Assembly (NCBI GenBank): GCA_003225455.1
Contig: QIAB01000039.1
Location: 619-34,527, forward strand
DNA from: Acidobacteriota bacterium
GTDB lineage: Bacteria > Acidobacteriota > Terriglobia > Terriglobales > Acidobacteriaceae
Direction of reading: 5' to 3'
DNA: 33,909 bases
Below the pieces are notes generated by a model, which made no database searches, was not told the DNA's origin, and saw only the letters and a list, made by a program, of their open reading frames with translations. Within the stretch, counting starts at the first letter, position 1; the number at the start of each line of letters is the position of its first letter. The translations under genes and the position numbers were made by a program. Of the stretch, positions 14,499 to 22,892 are shown piece by piece.

Positions 14499-15584
14499 TC
14501 AACCAGAGTGCCGTATGTGCATCACGTCGCCGTCTTGCACAATGTAATCTTTGCCTTCCAGACGCAAGGTGCCGCGGGCGCGGGCATTGGCTTCAGAACC
14601 GGCTTCGAGCAGTTGATCCCAACGGATGGTTTCAGCGCGGATGAAATGCTTCTGCAGATCGGAGTGAATGGCCCCGGCAGCCTCTACAGCACGTGTATGA
14701 ACGGGAATGGTCCAAGCGCGGCACTCGTCTTCGCCCGTGGTGAAGAAAGAAATCAGGCTGAGCAGGGTGTAAGTGGCGCGAATCAGGCGAGCCAAGCCAC
14801 TTTCTTTTAAGCCGTAGCTGGATAGGAATTCTGCCGCGTCGGCCTCAGACATCTCCGCAAGCTCTGCCTCCACTTTGCCGCAAATTGCTGCAGCCGCGGC
14901 ACTGGGACGTGAAGCCACTTCTGTCAGCTTGTTTTTGCTGACGGCTTGGTCGAGATCATTCCCCAGTTCACTGCTTTCGGTGATATTCAAGACATACAAC
15001 ATTGGCTTCTCGCTGAGAAACATGAAGCCGCGCAGGCGTTTCTTATCCTCCGGTGTCATTTCCATTTCGCGTAACGGCCGCTCGGATTCCAGGTGCGCCT
15101 TGGCCCGCTTGAGCAGATCGAATTCTTTTTCAAGATCAGCCGAGCGCATCTTCTTTAAGTCTTTTTCCACGCGCTCGAGCCGTTTCTCAATCTGACCGAG
15201 ATCACTGACCATCAAATCAAAATCGACGTTCTTGATGTCTCGCAGCGGATCGATGGGCCCAGCATGCGGAACGGAGGGATCATCAAACGCCCGCACCACG
15301 TGAGCGAGCGCATCGACCGTTCGCAAATTACCAAGATAGGCGCTCTCTTTAAGAGCTTCTTGGCCGATCGCGCCGACGTCAACGTATTCCACCGAAGCGT
15401 GCGTGAGCTTCTTAGGATTGAAAAGCGCCGCGAGCCGGTCGAGTCGGTCATCTGGCACTTTGGCAATTCCAACATGTGCCTCGCGCGGATTCGAATAAGC
15501 GTGTTCCGCGAGATGCGCCTTGGTCAGAATACGAAAAAGAGATGTCTTGCCCACCTGTGGCAGGCCGATAATGCCCGTTTTCAT
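14499..15584 (-). CDS. ychF: Ribosome-binding ATPase YchF (Obg/TRAFAC family)
   Basis: A 361-residue cytosolic P-loop protein, full length for YchF. It binds ribosomes and hydrolyses ATP, and in other bacteria affects stress responses and translation. The P-loop G-L-P-Q-V-G-K-T-S is at 7-15. The modified G4 region around V-L-N-I-T-E-S-S-E (near 200) is the N-x-x-E variant that favours ATP over GTP. A coiled-coil helical arm covers about 130-180 (E-K-R-L-E-R-V-E-K-D-L-K-K). The C-terminal TGS domain ends in E-G-K-D-Y-I-V-Q-D-G-D-V-M-H-I-R. G7-L8-P9-Q10-V11 has glutamine where many homologues have asparagine, a minor variation. ATG at 15584; no operon partner is close downstream, since the convergent unknown operon ends 88 bases away. 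Confidence 0.95.
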   Translation of the reverse strand: MKTGIIGLPQVGKTSLFRILTKAHLAEHAYSNPREAHVGIAKVPDDRLDRLAALFNPKKLTHASVEYVDVGAIGQEALKESAYLGNLRTVDALAHVVRAFDDPSVPHAGPIDPLRDIKNVDFDLMVSDLGQIEKRLERVEKDLKKMRSADLEKEFDLLKRAKAHLESERPLREMEMTPEDKKRLRGFMFLSEKPMLYVLNITESSELGNDLDQAVSKNKLTEVASRPSAAAAAICGKVEAELAEMSEADAAEFLSSYGLKESGLARLIRATYTLLSLISFFTTGEDECRAWTIPVHTRAVEAAGAIHSDLQKHFIRAETIRWDQLLEAGSEANARARGTLRLEGKDYIVQDGDVMHIRHSG

Positions 15585-15668
15585 GAGAGGCTTCTTGCTA
15601 CTAGCTCCTAGCTTTTGGCTGCTTCAACTTCGGAGATTAAACGATCGTGTGGTAAGGAGCAAAAGCAG

Positions 15669-16139
15669 TCAAAAACGGCGGGCGGTCAGGTAAACGACCG
15701 CAAGCCCCAGCAGAAGCACACCGCTCTCCAGTCGCGTCGACCAGGCGTGCAGCGCATTAAATTGAGCACGGGCAGGATTCGTCACCGCAACAGAATCGAT
15801 TTCTCCCATAGAAGCTCGCAGAACGGCCAGTTTTGGTGAAATGCCGAATTGCGAAACCAAGGTCAGCGCCAGCATGAAATAAATCAGCAGATGCCGCACC
15901 GCAAACGGCTGAGCCACGCCGTTTGTCGATCGCGAGTAAATCATCGAACTGATCAGAAAAATCGCTCCCGAGAAAATCCCCATCCAATGCAGTTTCGTGA
16001 GCATTGGGGCTACCACCGATCCGGCGAGGTGGCGAGTCGGTAGCACCGAGAAGAGCGTAGGCGCCAGTATGACAAAGAAGATTATGCCTCCCAGCCAGAC
16101 GATCAGCGACAGCAACATAAGAAAACGAAGGAAAGTCAT
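15669..16139 (-). CDS. DUF4149 (TMEM205-like) membrane protein
   Basis: A 156-residue inner-membrane protein with four hydrophobic helices. It begins with the family pattern F-L-R-F-L-M-L-L-S-L-I-V-W-L-G-G-I-I-F-F and carries the L-H-W-M-G-I-F-S-G segment in helix two. The family is widespread, with no established bacterial function; animal TMEM205 is linked to drug resistance, which does not transfer safely. The start is placed at the ATG at 16139; an in-frame TTG two codons upstream is equally possible, and neither has a clear ribosome site. It lies downstream of MoxR on the same strand and upstream of ychF. Confidence 0.75.
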   Translation of the reverse strand: MTFLRFLMLLSLIVWLGGIIFFVILAPTLFSVLPTRHLAGSVVAPMLTKLHWMGIFSGAIFLISSMIYSRSTNGVAQPFAVRHLLIYFMLALTLVSQFGISPKLAVLRASMGEIDSVAVTNPARAQFNALHAWSTRLESGVLLLGLAVVYLTARRF

Positions 16140-16204
16140 AGCCAAACATTATGCTGGCAGCGCGATGGGAAAGCCAAACTGGGAGAGCTGGAGTGAGAAC
16201 TGTT

Positions 16205-17167
16205 TTAGAGCGGTACCGGTACGCTATCTACAATCTCGGTGATCATCTCCTCTGCTCGCTCATATTTCTTTCGGGCAGACGAAGACGAATTTCCGTTCAG
16301 CACCACGCGGTGTGCAAAGACCGGTACCGCAAGCGGCTTGAAATCTTCCGGCGTGCAAAAGCTACGGCCATCGAGAAAGGCCGTAGCCTGGGCCGCCCGG
16401 TAGAGCATCTGCGAGCCACGCGGCGACACTCCCAGCGAGAAGTGCTGCGTGTCGCGGGTCTTACGGACAATAGCAAGCGCATAGTTGACCAGCGAATCAT
16501 CGACGCGAACCTGCGTAACTGCCTCCTGCATTTCCAGGACATCGGCGCCGTTCAGCACCGGTTCCATTACGTCCAATTGGCCCGCGCCGACTTCTGATCG
16601 CAAAATCTCCCGTTCAGCGTTGCTATCCGGATAGCCCATGCGAACACGCATCAGAAATCGATCGAGCTGCGATTCCGGCAAGGGATAAGTTCCGTGCTGT
16701 TCAGCGGGGTTCTGCGTGGCAATCACCAGGAACGGCTGCGGCAGCGAATAGGAATGCGAATCCACTGTGACCTGTCCTTCGTTCATAGCCTCAAGCAACG
16801 CCGACTGCGTTTTCGGCGTGGTGCGGTTGATTTCGTCTGCTAACAGAATATTAGTGAACAGTGGGCCGCGCTTGAACTCAAACTGCTGTTCCATCGCAGA
16901 GTAGATTGAGATTCCGATCACGTCGGATGGCAGCATATCACTGGTGAACTGCACTCGTTGAAAGCGGCAATCGATGGCGCGCGCCAGAGCCTGCGCTAGA
17001 GTGGTCTTTCCAACGCCGGGAACGCCTTCGATCAGCAGATGTCCGCGCGCAAGGATCGAAACCAGAGCCAGCCTAACCACGTCATCGTTGCCGCGAATGA
17101 TCTTTCGCAGTGCGGCTTCAAGCTGTGACGCACGACTTGCAGCGGCCGTGGCGGTTTCCGGAGACAT
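16205..17167 (-). CDS. MoxR-family AAA+ ATPase
   Basis: A 320-residue cytosolic AAA+ protein. MoxR proteins are chaperone-like ATPases that help mature or insert metal centres, often beside DUF58 and VWA proteins. Walker A is G-V-P-G-V-G-K-T at 48-55 and Walker B I-L-L-A-D-E-I-N at 107-114. The stretch F-T-S-D-M-L-P-S-D-V-I-G (74-85) is a MoxR signature, and A-T-Q-N-P follows as sensor 1. The C-terminal lid contains G-V-S-P-R-G-S-Q-M-L, also typical. The usual DUF58 partner is absent: the next gene is DUF4149. I start it at the ATG at 17167; a GTG at 17218 would add 17 residues that look unconserved. Confidence 0.9.
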   Translation of the reverse strand: MSPETATAAASRASQLEAALRKIIRGNDDVVRLALVSILARGHLLIEGVPGVGKTTLAQALARAIDCRFQRVQFTSDMLPSDVIGISIYSAMEQQFEFKRGPLFTNILLADEINRTTPKTQSALLEAMNEGQVTVDSHSYSLPQPFLVIATQNPAEQHGTYPLPESQLDRFLMRVRMGYPDSNAEREILRSEVGAGQLDVMEPVLNGADVLEMQEAVTQVRVDDSLVNYALAIVRKTRDTQHFSLGVSPRGSQMLYRAAQATAFLDGRSFCTPEDFKPLAVPVFAHRVVLNGNSSSSARKKYERAEEMITEIVDSVPVPL

Positions 17168-17248
17168 TGAACCGATTCTACCTTTGGAGAACGCAGGAGG
17201 GGTGGTTACTTGCGTCACATAAGAGCTGTCAGCTCGTTAACTGAGAGC

Positions 17249-18094
17249 CTACTGTTGAAACTCCGCTGGTCTTCCGGTGAGCCGCTCGATGCGCTTCGCA
17301 ATCGGAGGATGGGTCGAAAACAGGCTCCCGAGGCTCATCCCTAGAAACGGCTGAACGATAAATAGATGAGCCGTGGACGGAGTAGCAACCAACGGCATGC
17401 GTTTGGAATAGGCATCCAGCTTCGCCAATGCGCTCGCCAGCGCATACGGATTGCCGGTGAAGTGCGCGCCCGTGGCGTCGGCTTGATATTCTCGGGAACG
17501 CGACACGGCAAGCTGAATCAGCATGGCCGCAATTGGGGCCAGAATGAGCATCAACAAAGCGCCGATGCCTCCACCGCGCCGTTCGTCGCGATCGTCCCCG
17601 CCAAAGAAAAACCCGAAGCGAGACAGGAATGTGATGGCGCCTGCAATTGTCGCGGCGATCGAGCTGATGAGAATGTCACGGTTGTTCACGTGGCCGAGTT
17701 CATGAGCCAGCACCCCAGCCAGCTCCTCATCATTCAGCAAATTAAGGATGCCCTCTGTTACAGCTACTGATGCGTGCGCCGGATTTCGTCCGGTAGCGAA
17801 AGCGTTTGGCGAGTCCGTCGGAATAACGTAAATCTTGGGCATCGGCAAACCGATGCGCTGCGTCATGCGCTCGACGACCTCATACACTCGCGGCAACTGC
17901 TCGCGCGTCACAGGCTGCGCCCGGTAAGTAGCAAGCGCGATCTTGTCAGAAAAGAAGTAAGCGACGAAGTTGGTAACCGCCGCGATGCCCAGCGCCAACA
18001 GCATCCCGTTCTGGCCACCAAAAGCGCGGCCAATGGCCAGGAGAAGCAAAGTGAGCGAGGTCAAGAGAAATGCAGTTTTAAATGTGTTCCCCAT
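17249..18094 (-). CDS. htpX: HtpX-family membrane zinc metalloprotease (M48)
   Basis: A 281-residue membrane protease. HtpX works in inner-membrane protein quality control and degrades misfolded membrane proteins. Two N-terminal helices lie at about 7-25 and 30-48. The zinc motif H-E-L-G-H is at 131-135 with the third ligand E202 in S-R-S-R-E-Y-Q-A-D. Two more helices (about 145-165 and 178-197) lie between them. P-N-A-F-A-T-G-R-N-P at 96-105 is a conserved substrate-cleft segment. A short acidic-basic loop (G-G-D-D-R-D-E-R-R-G-G-G) sits in the cytoplasmic region. ATG at 18094 has AGGGA upstream. Length is normal for the family. It lies between the cytochrome c maturation block and MoxR on the same strand. 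Confidence 0.93.
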   Translation of the reverse strand: MGNTFKTAFLLTSLTLLLLAIGRAFGGQNGMLLALGIAAVTNFVAYFFSDKIALATYRAQPVTREQLPRVYEVVERMTQRIGLPMPKIYVIPTDSPNAFATGRNPAHASVAVTEGILNLLNDEELAGVLAHELGHVNNRDILISSIAATIAGAITFLSRFGFFFGGDDRDERRGGGIGALLMLILAPIAAMLIQLAVSRSREYQADATGAHFTGNPYALASALAKLDAYSKRMPLVATPSTAHLFIVQPFLGMSLGSLFSTHPPIAKRIERLTGRPAEFQQ

Positions 18095-18217
18095 ATATTC
18101 CCTAGCTAAGTAGATGTTCCGTCAGCTCGCGGGATTCAATACCCCTGATACGCGAATCGCGTCCATATGGTTCAAGTGCGAACTGCTGCGGTTGCATGAA
18201 GATACGGGCTGCGGCTT

Positions 18218-19477
18218 TTAGATCGCTGGTTTCGGTGCCTTCCGTTTGAGCGCCCGCTCCAGGGTCTGGTCGAGCGCCGCTTTAGCTGTTTCATACTCTT
18301 GTTGTGAGATATGGCCCTGCTTGCGGTCAATTTCGAGTTGGAAGATCTCTTCTTTAAGCGCTTCAAGCAATAGAGTAGAACGACTGGGGTTGGCTCTTGG
18401 CGCCGCAGACGCGTCCGCATGCGACGGAGCGAACTCCGCAATCGCGCCGCGAGGCCGCTTGGCAATGTAGACCGCGCCTGCAGCGAGCACCACGCCAAAG
18501 CCGCCGAGAATGTACCAGCGATATTTCTCGAGTGGATCGGGAGCGTCGATCGGAGGGCCAAGGCCGCCGCCCGGGCGCGAATCGCGTCCAGCCACTTGCC
18601 CTTGGCCGCCTGCCTGGCCGGCGCTTGCTTCTTGACTTTCGTCTGTGAGCACACCTGTGCCCGAGATCGTAAATGCCAGCGGCTGCCCCACCCGCGTATT
18701 CGAGGCAACCTGTACCAGCGCGTCCGACTGCCGCGGATCTTTCATGGATTGAAACGACGTGCCCGCGCCCGCCGAGAATTGCATGCTCTTCGGCAACATG
18801 ACCACGAAGTGCTGGTCTCCGTATAGGGCTTTGGGATCGACGCTTAGTTGGCCGCTGTACGGCATGTGGAAGGACACCTGGAACTGAGTCTCTCCTGGCC
18901 GCAGAGGAAAGACGTATGCATAACGGTTCTTCTCTTTCTGCGGCACTGGTGCGGAATTGATCGGCTGGCCGCCCGCTGTCATCGCCATGCTTTGATCTAC
19001 AGAAGCACCATCCGGCAGGTAGAATTCGAAATTCTGATCGTTCATCTGCGTGCGTGGCGGGTCGGAGTGATTGTCGACCGCAAATAAGCGGATGCCCTGC
19101 AATTCATTCCCCTGCGCCTGAAAACGCATCACGTCGGCAGTCACGCTGATTCCGGCAAGCTTCTTGCTCACATCGAACACCTGCAAGTCCACAGAAGCTG
19201 TGCCCGGCGGCGCCATTTTGTGATAGGTCACGCCCTGGTGAATGGCGCGAACCAGATGCGGGCCGTTGTCATCGAGCTTAAATGTGAAGTTGCCCTGGGA
19301 ATCTGCCTTGGTGCGAGCGGCTTCTTCCATGCCCTGGCTCAGCTTGATGAGCACGACGTCATCGCCCGAGGCGGGCTTCTTGGTTGTGCCGTTGGAGACG
19401 GTGCCGGTGAGAGTTTGAGCAGAAGCCGAGGCGATGAGCGCGAGAAGTGCTAATAAGTAAGGAAGAAAACGCTTCAA
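18218..19477 (-). CDS. Exported, membrane-anchored carboxypeptidase-regulatory-like protein
   Basis: A 419-residue protein, last in the cytochrome c maturation block. A signal peptide covers 1-20 (A-S-A-S-A-Q). Residues 22-100 form a carboxypeptidase regulatory-like beta sandwich (L-T-G-T-V-S-N-G-T-T-K-K-P-A, G-N-F-T-F-K-L). A longer beta-rich region follows, then a single membrane helix at about 325-345 (W-Y-I-L-G-G-F-G-V-V-L-A-A-G). The C-terminus, in the cytoplasm, contains a helical hairpin (L-K-E-E-I-F-Q-L-E-I-D-R-K-Q-G-H-I-S) similar to SHOCT-type modules. Its TTG start overlaps the TGA of the preceding gene as TTGA, so it is translationally coupled to the CcmI-like gene. A role in cytochrome c or periplasmic protein assembly is inferred from position only. 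Confidence 0.75.
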   Translation of the reverse strand: MKRFLPYLLALLALIASASAQTLTGTVSNGTTKKPASGDDVVLIKLSQGMEEAARTKADSQGNFTFKLDDNGPHLVRAIHQGVTYHKMAPPGTASVDLQVFDVSKKLAGISVTADVMRFQAQGNELQGIRLFAVDNHSDPPRTQMNDQNFEFYLPDGASVDQSMAMTAGGQPINSAPVPQKEKNRYAYVFPLRPGETQFQVSFHMPYSGQLSVDPKALYGDQHFVVMLPKSMQFSAGAGTSFQSMKDPRQSDALVQVASNTRVGQPLAFTISGTGVLTDESQEASAGQAGGQGQVAGRDSRPGGGLGPPIDAPDPLEKYRWYILGGFGVVLAAGAVYIAKRPRGAIAEFAPSHADASAAPRANPSRSTLLLEALKEEIFQLEIDRKQGHISQQEYETAKAALDQTLERALKRKAPKPAI

Positions 19478-19776
19478 ATCCGCACTCCCTTTCGTCCGCG
19501 CACAGCCTCCGGCGCCCGCTCTAGTCTTGCAATCTCAGCCAAGATTGCCGCCGCTTCTTCTTCCAAAGAGCTCTTCATAGACTGATAATCCGATTCCGGA
19601 AACTTGCCCGCCCTATATTCGAAATTCAAATCCCGCAGATTTTCGTAGACGGCTTCTTTGCGCTCACGGAGGTATGCCAGCCGCGTCTTTTCCGGTCCGA
19701 GTTGCAGTTTGCCGGGCAAATAGAAAACGTAGAACAGCACGGCCAGTGTGATTAGGGAGCAGAGCAGGAGAGTCAT
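19474..19776 (-). CDS. Short CcmI/CycH-like membrane protein
   Basis: A 100-residue protein with one N-terminal membrane helix (about 2-20) and a cytoplasmic helical hairpin: R-L-A-Y-L-R-E-R-K-E-A-V-Y-E-N-L-R-D-L-N-F-E-Y-R-A-G-K, then a second helix with E-E-E-A-A-A-I-L-A-E-I. That layout resembles the N-terminal part of CcmI/CycH, which holds apocytochrome or CcmH during haem attachment, but the usual TPR part is missing. It overlaps CcmH upstream by four bases and the downstream gene by four bases, so all three are coupled. The assignment to the cytochrome c pathway rests on this context and on the helical pattern, not on a strong motif. Confidence 0.65.
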   Translation of the reverse strand: MTLLLCSLITLAVLFYVFYLPGKLQLGPEKTRLAYLRERKEAVYENLRDLNFEYRAGKFPESDYQSMKSSLEEEAAAILAEIARLERAPEAVRGRKGVRI

Positions 19777-20252
19777 ACTTCCGTTTCCTTCCTGGCTTGC
19801 TCGCGAAAGCGCTCAAACTCAACCCCGGTCACCGGAGCCACTGCGCCCGCGTGAGCACGCAGCGGCCGCAATTTCCACGCCCTGACGACGAGCACGACTG
19901 TCGTCAAGCCCAGCACAAGCGCAAGGTAAGGCATGATCCAAGCGACTCGATTAAAGCCAGCGTTGGTGGGCGCAATCAGGACTGTCGGACCATACTCCTG
20001 AACAAACGACTGCAGAACCAGATCGTCGCTTTCAGCGCGCGACAAGGCAGACGAGAGTTCGCCACGCATGCGATCTGAGTACCGGCAGCCCACATGGTTG
20101 CATTCGAGGAGGACTTGATTGCAGCCGCACACGCACATCATTTTGTGGCCAACGGTGCTGAAGCGCGCGTCTTCATCTCCGGCGCCAAGGAAGGCGAAGA
20201 TTGTGAAGCACAGCAGTCCAAGAAGACACCCGCGTTTCAAAGATAAAACCAA
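19773..20252 (-). CDS. ccmH: Cytochrome c maturation protein CcmH (CcmH/NrfF family)
   Basis: About 159 residues: a signal or anchor helix (8-24), a periplasmic domain, and a second membrane helix (about 105-125). The active region reads C40-V-C42-G-C44-N-Q-V-L-L-E-C51-N-H-V-G-C56. CcmH proteins use a C-x-x-C pair to reduce apocytochrome before haem attachment; here five cysteines are packed in 17 residues, more than in the classical R-C-x-x-C-Q version. The following three-helix bundle is recognisable (E-L-S-S-A-L-S-R-A, F-V-Q-E-Y-G-P-T-V-L). I start it at the TTG at 20252, directly after the ccmF stop, because longer frames would overlap ccmF by 70 bases; a second TTG four codons later is possible. 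Confidence 0.85.
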   Translation of the reverse strand: MVLSLKRGCLLGLLCFTIFAFLGAGDEDARFSTVGHKMMCVCGCNQVLLECNHVGCRYSDRMRGELSSALSRAESDDLVLQSFVQEYGPTVLIAPTNAGFNRVAWIMPYLALVLGLTTVVLVVRAWKLRPLRAHAGAVAPVTGVEFERFREQARKETEV

Positions 20253-20253
20253 T

Positions 20254-22311
20254 TCAATCTCCCGCTCCCACCGGTTCGGCCTGCACTCGCACCGGCGCTG
20301 GGACGCGAACTGCCGCTGCTGCATTCGGAATCAAAGCGATCACCGTTCCCGCGATCATGATCCACACACCGACCCAAATCCACATCACCAGCGGATTCAA
20401 ATGCGCTTTGATGATTGGCCGCCCACTATCTTCATTCTGACCTTCATATACCAAGTAAAGATCCTCATTCGCAGTGGAGTGGATGGTGGGCCGGGTGTTC
20501 ATCTGCTGGCTGGCTTTGAAGAAGCGACGCTCAGGGTAGAGGGTGTCAATCTGGCGATCCCCTTTGAAGACGTCGATGATGGCCCACTCGCTCCCGTAAT
20601 TTGGTTTGTCCTCCTGAGTATAAGAGCGGCAGACGAGCGTATAAGGGCCGATCATCATCTTGTCGCCGAAACCCATCTCCTTCTCTCGGTCTTGATTAAA
20701 CGCGGCGCCGGCGAAACCAATGATGATGACGATCACGCCAAAATGGACGATGTAGCCGCCGTAGCGGCGGGTGTTGCGATGAGCCAGGCGGATCATCGAA
20801 GCCACAAGATTTTGTCCGGTATGGTGGCTGATGACGCGTCCGCCGCGAATGAATTCTGAAATCACGGTGAAGGCAACGAGTGCGGATAACGCAATGGCCA
20901 TCAGGGAGTAAAGAGAAGAGATTTCTCTCCACGGCCTCATGGCAAACGGAGGGCCCCAACTCACAGGTGTGACCATCAAGAAGAGCGCAATGGCCAGCGC
21001 GCCGAGGGATGGCCAGAGAAAATTCCGTTTTAAGCTCTCTATAGATGTCTTTCGCCAGCACAGCAGCGGTCCTACTGCGGTCAAAAGCAACAGCAGCAGC
21101 GCCACCGGGATCATTACTCGATTAAAGAAGGGCGGGCCAACCGTGATTTTATGGCCCTGTACCCATTCAGAAAGAATCGGGAATAGCGTGCCCCAGAGCA
21201 CGGCAAAGCAGGCGACCAAAAACAACAGGTTATTGAACAAAAAACTTGATTCCCGGGAAACCAACGATTCCAGTTTGTGTTCGCTGCGCAAGTGCTCGCG
21301 ATTCATCACGTAAAAAACGCCGCATACTAAAAAAATGATAGTCAGAAACACCACGAACCATGTGCCAATCGAAGACTGCGCAAATGCGTGGACGGAGCTG
21401 ACGACGCCGCTGCGGGTCAGGAACGTCCCAAAGATCGAGAGCATGAATGTGGCGAAGATCAGCCACATATTCCAGACCTTCAGCATGCCGCGTTTTTCCT
21501 GCATCATCACCGAATGCAGGAACGCTGTGCCTGTGAGCCACGGCAGCAATGATGCGTTCTCGACCGGATCCCAGCCCCAATAGCCTCCCCAGCCGAGCAC
21601 TGAGTAGGCCCAGTGCGCGCCAAGAAAAACGCCGCAGGTAAGAAATCCCCAAGTCACCATCGTCCAGCGGCGAGTGATGTGAATCCACTTTTCACCGGGG
21701 TAGCGCATGACCAAGGCAGACAGCGCGAATGCGAACGGCACCGTGAACCCGACGTAGCCCAGATACAGCATGGGCGGATGAATGACCATCTCGGGATATT
21801 GCAGCAGAGGATTCAACCCGTTGCCATCTTCGGGCAGCGAGCCTTGCATAATGGCAAAAGGATGCGCCGCAAAGTTCAAAAGCAATAGGAAGAAGACCTG
21901 AACCGCGGCAATGATTACCGAAGCGTGGGCAAAGAGACGGCTGTCGGTCTTGTGCCGCAGCCGCAGCACCAATCCATAAGCGGAAAGTAGCAGCGACCAG
22001 AATAGCAGCGAACCTTCCTGCCCGGACCACAGGGTCGCAAACTTATATGGCGCAGGGAGGTCACGATTGCTGTGATGAAAAATGTAGGCAATGGAGAAGT
22101 CATCCTGGAAAGCGGCAATCACCAGCACGACCGCAGCCAAAAAAACCACCCCAAACGCCGCGATACCGGCGCGGCGCGCAGTTTCTCCCAGACGTTCCGC
22201 CCTACCGTCTGCTCGCAACAAGGCCAGTAATCCTGCGACAAACGAATAAGCGCTCAGGGCGAGCGCAAGCAGGAGGGCAAAACTACCTATCTGTGCCATG
22301 GAGGGGTCCAT
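20254..22311 (-). CDS. ccmF: Cytochrome c haem lyase CcmF
   Basis: About 685 residues with some 14-15 membrane helices. CcmF, with CcmH, attaches haem to apocytochrome c in the periplasm (system I). The tryptophan-rich haem-handling segment W-G-G-Y-W-G-W-D-P-V-E-N-A-S-L-L-P-W-L is present, as are the G-S-L-L-F-W-S-L-L helix, the P-P-M-L-Y-L-G-Y-V-G segment and the W-R-K-T-S motif late in the protein. The periplasmic C-terminal domain has the expected G-P-Y-T-L-V-C-R-S-Y. I place the start at the ATG at 22311; an ATG four codons later (M-A-Q-I-G-S-F) is as good, and neither has a strong ribosome site. ccmH begins two bases after its stop. ccmA-E and ccmG are not in the window. Confidence 0.95.
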   Translation of the reverse strand: MDPSMAQIGSFALLLALALSAYSFVAGLLALLRADGRAERLGETARRAGIAAFGVVFLAAVVLVIAAFQDDFSIAYIFHHSNRDLPAPYKFATLWSGQEGSLLFWSLLLSAYGLVLRLRHKTDSRLFAHASVIIAAVQVFFLLLLNFAAHPFAIMQGSLPEDGNGLNPLLQYPEMVIHPPMLYLGYVGFTVPFAFALSALVMRYPGEKWIHITRRWTMVTWGFLTCGVFLGAHWAYSVLGWGGYWGWDPVENASLLPWLTGTAFLHSVMMQEKRGMLKVWNMWLIFATFMLSIFGTFLTRSGVVSSVHAFAQSSIGTWFVVFLTIIFLVCGVFYVMNREHLRSEHKLESLVSRESSFLFNNLLFLVACFAVLWGTLFPILSEWVQGHKITVGPPFFNRVMIPVALLLLLLTAVGPLLCWRKTSIESLKRNFLWPSLGALAIALFLMVTPVSWGPPFAMRPWREISSLYSLMAIALSALVAFTVISEFIRGGRVISHHTGQNLVASMIRLAHRNTRRYGGYIVHFGVIVIIIGFAGAAFNQDREKEMGFGDKMMIGPYTLVCRSYTQEDKPNYGSEWAIIDVFKGDRQIDTLYPERRFFKASQQMNTRPTIHSTANEDLYLVYEGQNEDSGRPIIKAHLNPLVMWIWVGVWIMIAGTVIALIPNAAAAVRVPAPVRVQAEPVGAGD

Positions 22312-22398
22312 GTGTATTTTTTCAGAAACAGAGGGCGCAGGCAACCGCGAGGAGGCTACACAGAGGGAGGCACGGGAATTGCCGAGCCCTCGCATTTC

Positions 22399-22419
22399 TG
22401 AGAACTGAGAATTGAGGGC
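22399..22419. repeat. Three tandem heptamers (TGAGAAC family) upstream of ccmF
   Basis: TGAGAAC, TGAGAAT and TGAGGGC in a row. The first is a circular permutation of GAACTGA. It lies 88 bases before the ccmF start codon, in opposite orientation to the array at 22434-22470, so transcripts could fold the two together. Confidence 0.65.
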
Positions 22420-22433
22420 CGGGGGTGTTAAAT

Positions 22434-22470
22434 TCAGTTCCCAGCTATCAGTTCCCAGCTCTCAGTTTGA
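22434..22470. repeat. 14-base tandem repeat spanning the response-regulator stop codon
   Basis: TCAGTTCCCAGCTA, TCAGTTCCCAGCTC and a partial TCAGTTTGA follow each other exactly. Fourteen is two heptamers, and TCAGTTC is the reverse complement of GAACTGA. The TCA of the third unit (22462-22464) is the stop codon of the response-regulator gene on the minus strand, so the repeat reaches into its 3' end. Confidence 0.7.
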
Positions 22471-22824
22471 ACGCAGCACTTTGCGGACATGGCGGATCAG
22501 ATCCTCAGGGAGGCAGGGTTTCGCGATGAAACCCACATCCAACCCTTCGTACTCCTCTTCCGCCTCGAGCATACCGCTGATGACAATAACTGGGACACCG
22601 CTGAAACGTCGGAGCTTGCGAGCGAAGGCGGCACCGCTCGGCCCGGGCATAACATGATCAGTGATGATCAGCCCCAAGGCTTTTCTCAGTTCAGGATGGC
22701 CCAGCGCTTTGAGAGCCTGACTTGCCGTTTCGGCGGTCCCAACGGTAAAACCGGCTTCGCGCAAAACCGCTTCGCGCAAACGCAACTGCGTAGGATCGTC
22801 ATCAATGAGCAGAATTTCGCACAT
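22462..22824 (-). CDS. Receiver-only (CheY-like) response regulator
   Basis: A 120-residue single-domain response regulator of two-component signalling. The acidic pair is D8-D9 in L-L-I-D-D-D, the phosphate-accepting aspartate is D56 in I-I-T-D-H-V-M-P, the switch serine is S83 in V-I-S-G, and the lysine is K102 in I-A-K-P. There is no output domain, so it would act by protein contact or phosphotransfer. GGAG lies seven bases before the ATG. No kinase gene is next to it. It lies upstream of ccmF on the same strand with 150 bases between them, largely repeats, so joint regulation is uncertain. The final L-R-S-N ends inside a 14-base tandem repeat. Confidence 0.9.
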   Translation of the reverse strand: MCEILLIDDDPTQLRLREAVLREAGFTVGTAETASQALKALGHPELRKALGLIITDHVMPGPSGAAFARKLRRFSGVPVIVISGMLEAEEEYEGLDVGFIAKPCLPEDLIRHVRKVLRSN

Positions 22825-22892
22825 TTGGAACTCCGTTTGTCCAAGCGGCGCGCACGCTCTACGGCCGAAGCCGGGAACCGGAGTTCCAGGGC

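Noticed and set aside
20119-20859. Plus-strand open frame of 246 codons
   Set aside because: Antisense to ccmF and ccmH; histidine- and aspartate-rich composition typical of a shadow.
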